From Rhynchosporium graminicola (lineage: Eukaryota; Ascomycota; Leotiomycetes; Helotiales; Ploettnerulaceae), in the NCBI GenBank assembly GCA_900074885.1, contig FJUW01000023.1, positions 1 through 64,000 of the forward strand: a stretch of 64,000 nucleotides of DNA. The letters run 5' to 3'. The position numbers and the translations under genes are program-made. Shown piece by piece: positions 59,319-64,000 of the stretch (within the stretch, counting starts at the first letter, position 1; each line of letters starts with the position of its first letter). The notes under the pieces were generated by a model. It saw only the letters and a program-made list of their open reading frames with translations, was not told the origin of the DNA and searched no databases.

Positions 59319-60900
59319 CCGAACTCGCCCACTTGAAAATTCTTCGCGGAAAGAAGCTCGATCATTGTGGAATGGGGTCTGGATGGGTAGGTTTTAAAAG
59401 TGGGATTTTCTGACGTACGGAACGAAAAGAAACTACTGGGGGTTTAGTGGGGTTTGTATCAAGCAGTGGGTGGGGTGGTGGGTGCAGTTCCGTTTATAGT
59501 CATGAATACACGTGAGCACTTGCTATCTATTGATCAATTGCTTTACACAATGTAGGAAACGGATAAGAAAGTGATCGAATTGCAAGGAAAGTGGAGTACT
59601 ATGGACTCTTCTCTAAGAATGTTCCGTTGGTGGATTGCTGAGCTCGAGAGAATGCCACGTCCTCACCTGCTACCCTGGGGAGAAAGTAAACAAGAACAAG
59701 CGAGAACTCAATCGAAGCTTATCGGCACGGTGAAGTATAGTTGACTTTCGCAACTCGCTTTTGATAACTTCACTCCAAGTTATTTTCTAAAATAAAGAAT
59801 TTATATCGAGCTTGCAAAATCGCGCTGCCAGAGACGAATTTTCTCAGCCACGTGAGCATGACATCACGATGGCATGACCGTGACTGTAACATAGGTAGCG
59901 TTAGTTTTTGAGAGGAGACAGCTGTGCTCTAGCACTACAAGAAATGTTATGCCATCAAAATGATGATAATATCACTGCTTCATCCTAGAAATCTCTCCTC
60001 AGTCTGGTATCTTTAACATCGAGTCCTGTCTATTTGAAAGGTTCTCTTATAATATATGTGGAAGTTATTGCTTCTCCTTAAACCCTTATTTTAGACTCTT
60101 TTTCATACCGATATTCAAACCTGAGCCCAGACTTAATCACAAGCTTCGTAATAACTCACACCTCTGTAAGTTACTTGCTTACCAAGCGGGCAGGAACAAA
60201 TACCTGTCCCTCTATAGCTTTCGGGGCCGAAACCTCGTTCAACACCACGGCCGAAGAATATTACATATCGTGTTATTTTTTATTTTTGCAGAACTGCAAG
60301 CCGCCGAAAAATCCGTTACAGATGGGAGACGATGCTTCCGAGACAATCAAGTGGTACCAGTCGAATAAAATTGTCCAAGAGGAAGATGGAACTTTTGGGC
60401 TCCTTGGATTGATTCGTGTTGTTGATTGGGCACTGTACCGAAGGTAATTTATCCTCATTTGAAATGTGAAAAAGTAGCGGATGAAGATATCCGCTTTAGC
60501 CGGAATCCATCGAAGATATTTGATGTCTCCCCAGTTACTAAACGCAACTTCTGATTTACATTGCCGCGATCTCACGAAAAATTCGAGCACTACATAAAAA
60601 GCTTCGTGCTGTTACCTATTCAGACTAGATATCTCATGCGGCAGGAGCTAGAGCCGTTTTTCAACCAAGAGGCAACCCGTCGAGTGTCCTGCTTGCGGCC
60701 TACCTAGGGTTATACCGGCTTCAACTAAATTGCCTTCTCTCAGTCCTTCTTAGTGCTCCTTCCGATGGAGATATATAATTTACACCGGTTGCCATGCTCC
60801 TACGAAGCCTAAGGGAAGAGCTCTTGTCTCCCCGTACCAAAGAGAGAAATGTTCAGCACGTCGTAGCCGAGACACTTCGTGTCTATCCACTCAAAACAAC
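59319..60900. other. Intergenic: MFS promoter and regulator 3' flank
   Basis: The left part should hold the MFS promoter. A 90-residue plus-strand frame at 60175-60447 has no clear family. No repeat or RNA gene was noticed. Confidence 0.4.
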
Positions 60901-63734
60901 CTAACTGTATGCCGTCCCATCGATGCCCTGGAATAATGCCTCCAATTGACTGACGTCAAGATCGATATCAAAGTTGATGTTATCAATAGAAAAGTAGTCA
61001 TATGCTGGCCATGAGTCTTGGCATGCAGGAGCGGGTGGACCGGAGTTGAAATTGTCGTTGAAGTCTTTGACGCTCATGACAGTGTCACCTGGATAGTGAG
61101 CAAAGTCTTGCTCCGTATTAGAATACTGCACCGATTCCGTAGTGGATGGCGGACGACTGAGCACGGCGGTAGGACTCAAAGTTGTTGTGTATCTTTGTCC
61201 GATATCAGAAGCAGCGCTGGTTTGATGATACTGAGCGGCAGTATTTCCGGTAAAAGCTCCACGCTTGGTATCGCCGCTCTTCTCGGATAACATGCTTTTC
61301 AACTTCGTCAGCCCCCTCGAAGCCATCGTACTCTCCTCCCTGCTCCCTTCCAATACTATAAAGCAGTCCAAGATCTCCTCTCTCCTCTCCTTCGCCCTCG
61401 GCTCTTCGCGGTTGAAACAATAATCCATCACAAGTATCATTGCCGACACAAAAACGTGGTGGTTCACGAACCAAATTTTGAAAGAAGTCAACGCCTTGTT
61501 GGAACCTATCATAGACTTTCCGAGCTCGATTACGGTACGTGCGGAGCGTAAGCATACCATTCTGCTGTATGAGTACCGAGAATCCTGTGCGCCTCGGACA
61601 AGGTATGGACGGTGAAGTCGTGCGTATCGGGTGTGCAGACCGAAGTACATCATGTCCCTTTGCCTGACAAGACTAATTTTCTTTGGATCGGACACTTGGT
61701 AATGTATGCCTGCCTTTTCCGGCTGCATGAAGTTCAACGTGAGCTTTCCTAGAGCCGCATACGAATTTTCGAGATCAAAAGCTACATTGTTCATTTTCTT
61801 ATCAAATTCCAGGACAATTTCATATGGCAGATCGTCCATATCGGAGCCGATATCCCACGCTTCGTCAACCATCTCACGGTAAATTGTAGAGAAGCGGAAG
61901 CGGAAGAGAGAGTAGGTCATCTCCGTTGGAATTTCGATAGGTTGTGCATAGGCATCTGGACCAAGGGAACTAATATTTTGGTCGCACACATTGCTAGGGT
62001 AGTCAACATGCATCTGTTTAGGATGAATCATGTATGTACCACACTGGGCGCCGCTCATAAATGAGAGAAGCCTACGCATTGTCAGTCCATCTCTCTTAAA
62101 ACTTTGGATTGGGGTTCGATTCACCCTGCAATAATCGGGATATTAGCATCTACTCATGTGTGCCTGTCTCAGGAGTACTGCTGGAGTGAAGTACACCCGA
62201 GACACTCGAGGAAGGATGGGCTACTGACAATCGGTGGACACAATGTGCCACCACAGCCTCCTCTTCAACTCAAGATCTACATAATCCACTACGGTGTTCT
62301 CGCGTAGCTTCTTGGTCCTAGCTGCGTCTATAGTATGTAGCGACATGGTCCTTGCAGCATATATGATGGTTGCTGAAAGGGTTCGGATTGTCGCTATAGC
62401 ACCAATGTTCGCCATCATATGCTGTGAAATGAGAATGAGACTTTGGAGGGTTTCTATGTTCGGTTCAGCGAGACAGTTTGACGCAGAGAGGGCTTCTTGG
62501 GCGAGTATGGTCCATCGTCGTGAGTGAAACATCGCCTCAGAATGCTTAAAGTACATTCTTGATGTAGCAGTAGAGAAATATGCGCTCAAAGCAAAGATCG
62601 TGGATATTAAGGCAAGGTGCGAATGATTGGGACTTTGGCTCATCTCAATGCTATTATATACAGCATCGAACCTTACTTTAACGGTCGGCACATGTATTAC
62701 ATGGTAGATCCAATTGACGTTATCGAGGTAGTAATCGAGAAGAATCTCGCCTTGAGCTCGTGTAGGTAACAATACTGCCAAGTTGTGATCGAAAGTCGGT
62801 GCCATTATCGGCCGCGTCACTGAGAAGACGAAGGAGCCGAAGCTTTCAGTGATCTTAGCATCCAACGCAGACAGATCCTAGACTCTTAGCTGACTGCAAT
62901 AGTATGAAGTCAATTTGACTTACATTCATAGACGAAGCGGTGTGCTCAAATGCGTCGGTTTCGATCCAAGAAACAGCTTTTGTAAGCTTGATGTCTTGTG
63001 ATGGTGATTCTTTTTTTCGGCGGGCTGGTGGGCTTTGCATCAGAACAAAGTATCGCAATAGACAAAAAGGTCCTTCTGAAAGATCTGGAACGGATTATAT
63101 GAACATACAAGATTTTGTCGGCGATACCCCCTGGTGGTTTAAAACTTCGGAGTTCTCCGCTGTCAACAATTCTTCAAGTCTCTGGACCCTAATATTTAAT
63201 TCGTCGATATCTTGACTGCAATTAATAGTCAGTAGATAGTATCTATAACTTCAGTATGAAGCTTGCGTGTTTTGTCTGCGGTGAGGTCTTGCGACTTGAC
63301 ATGACTTTACTCGAGGCCATATCGCGAAAGCCTTGATGACTTTGACTGAGGCGATCGTTCAAAGTCGTGAAAACAATTTAGGACTTCCAAAAGAAGACGA
63401 TTTTCAACTTGAAGCAACTCGACCTGGTACGATTATACGAAATAGATGGCCGCGAAACCAGGTCCTACCTTGTGCCGAGTACAATTTGGGCTGCGGATTG
63501 TTGACTCTTATCACTTTTTCCATCTATTATCATCAGCCTTGGTTCTGCGCGTTCCGAACAAGATCTACCAGTTACGGACGAACAAGTAACTTTTCTTGCG
63601 CGACAATTCGAACACGGTGCTCCTCTATCACATTTCAATTTCTTCCTCCGGCAGAACAGGCACGACACAGGATCTTGTCTACGAAATGCCTTCTCTCGCC
63701 CACTTTGTAAATCTAGTGATGCTGAGTGCTTCAT
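60901..63734 (-). CDS. Zn2Cys6 transcription factor with fungal-specific regulatory domain
   Basis: A binuclear zinc-cluster regulator, nuclear, likely controlling the neighbouring PKS and MFS genes. Five exons (63734-63469, 63215-63109, 63024-62924, 62877-62225, 62071-60901) give 765 residues. Residues 25-51 hold the exact C-x2-C-x6-C-x5-C-x2-C-x6-C spacing (CLFCRRKKLKCDRGAPC...). A short coiled coil (DIDELNIRVQRLEELL) after the cluster should mediate dimerisation. The middle homology region spans about 170-560, with DYYLDNVNWIYHVIHVP, LELKRRLWWHIVSTD and SGAQCGTYMIHPKQM. The C-terminal 150 residues are polar and end in an acidic, hydrophobic segment that could be an activation domain. The start at 63734 is the Met nearest the cluster; the frame is open further up. 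The acceptor at 62071 is preferred over one 54 bases earlier on the coding strand, which would also stay in frame. Confidence 0.88.
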
Positions 63735-64000
63735 GATGTCAGTCTGTTCGGAGTGGTCTTTGGAAATCCCGACAGGAGAGATTGGGTCATATATTTTTTG
63801 AACAATCTTTTCCAGGTATTTAGCTGGTTGTCCGACAGGAATCCCCCGGAGTCTCCATGGCTTTGACACGAGACTGCCTGCAGTGTGATTCGTAATCTGC
63901 ATGGGAATAAGCCTGCCTTCTGATTGGTTGATTCGCTTACTGATAACTTGTTGCGAAACTAAACACCCAATTTCTGTCCGCAGCGCTCAAATTTATGTAG
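63735..64000. promoter_or_regulatory. Promoter side of the Zn2Cys6 regulator
   Basis: The last 266 bases lie upstream of the regulator start. An open frame extends the regulator N-terminus by up to 56 residues without conserved content, so this is more likely 5' UTR and promoter. Confidence 0.4.

Noticed and set aside
60175..60447. 90-residue plus-strand frame between the MFS and regulator genes
   Set aside because: No recognisable domain and no supporting splice or promoter pattern; could be real but is not supported.

Overview
The window reads as nuclear DNA of a filamentous ascomycete (Pezizomycotina). The signs are short GT-AG introns of about 43-160 nt with CTRAY-type branch points, a fungal highly reducing polyketide synthase, a Zn2Cys6 regulator, a mannitol dehydrogenase, and an AT-rich block whose copies differ almost only by C-to-T and G-to-A changes, as repeat-induced point mutation (RIP) produces. 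A Leotiomycete fits by feel, but nothing here proves the class.

Layout. 1-5114: RIP-decayed, gene-free DNA holding two nested gag-only LTR elements (outer 616-4545, inner 1663-3397), each with 202-bp LTRs and a visible 5-bp target duplication. 5115-12306: mitochondrial translation factor IF-2, a D-2-hydroxyacid dehydrogenase with a one-base frameshift, and a secreted GH71/GH99-like glycosidase with a GC-AG intron. 12307-18695: sparse DNA with a 3' fragment of a tRNA-Lys gene, a 0.5-kb inverted-repeat element filled with a 70-bp minisatellite, and one coiled-coil/proline-rich protein. 18696-27384: a SNIP1/Pml1-type FHA splicing protein and a 1,726-residue alpha/beta-hydrolase plus NB-ARC protein (NLR-like architecture). 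27385-35306: an island of decay with two hairpins, a DUF7726 pseudogene, and a pseudogene that keeps a viroplasmin-like domain in the same frame as the start of a Pif1 helicase. 35307-42820: an unknown membrane protein, the housekeeping pair TSR3 and GGA in divergent orientation, and NADP-mannitol dehydrogenase. 42821-44973: microsatellite-rich gap. 44974-64000: a small secondary-metabolite locus with an HR-PKS (KS-AT-DH-MT-psiER-KR-ACP plus a long tail), an MFS transporter with a one-base frameshift, and a Zn2Cys6 regulator, all on the minus strand.

Functionally, IF-2, the FHA protein, TSR3 and GGA are core genes (mitochondrial translation, pre-mRNA splicing/retention, 18S rRNA modification, trans-Golgi sorting). 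The PKS, transporter and regulator look like one metabolite cluster: synthase, efflux and pathway control. The PKS has the domain order of PKS-NRPS hybrids with a degenerate ER, but ends in a linker-like tail with no condensation domain, and no trans-acting enoyl reductase lies in the window. Exon joins were derived by hand from splice signals, reading frame and family similarity; coding lengths divide by three except where a frameshift is stated.
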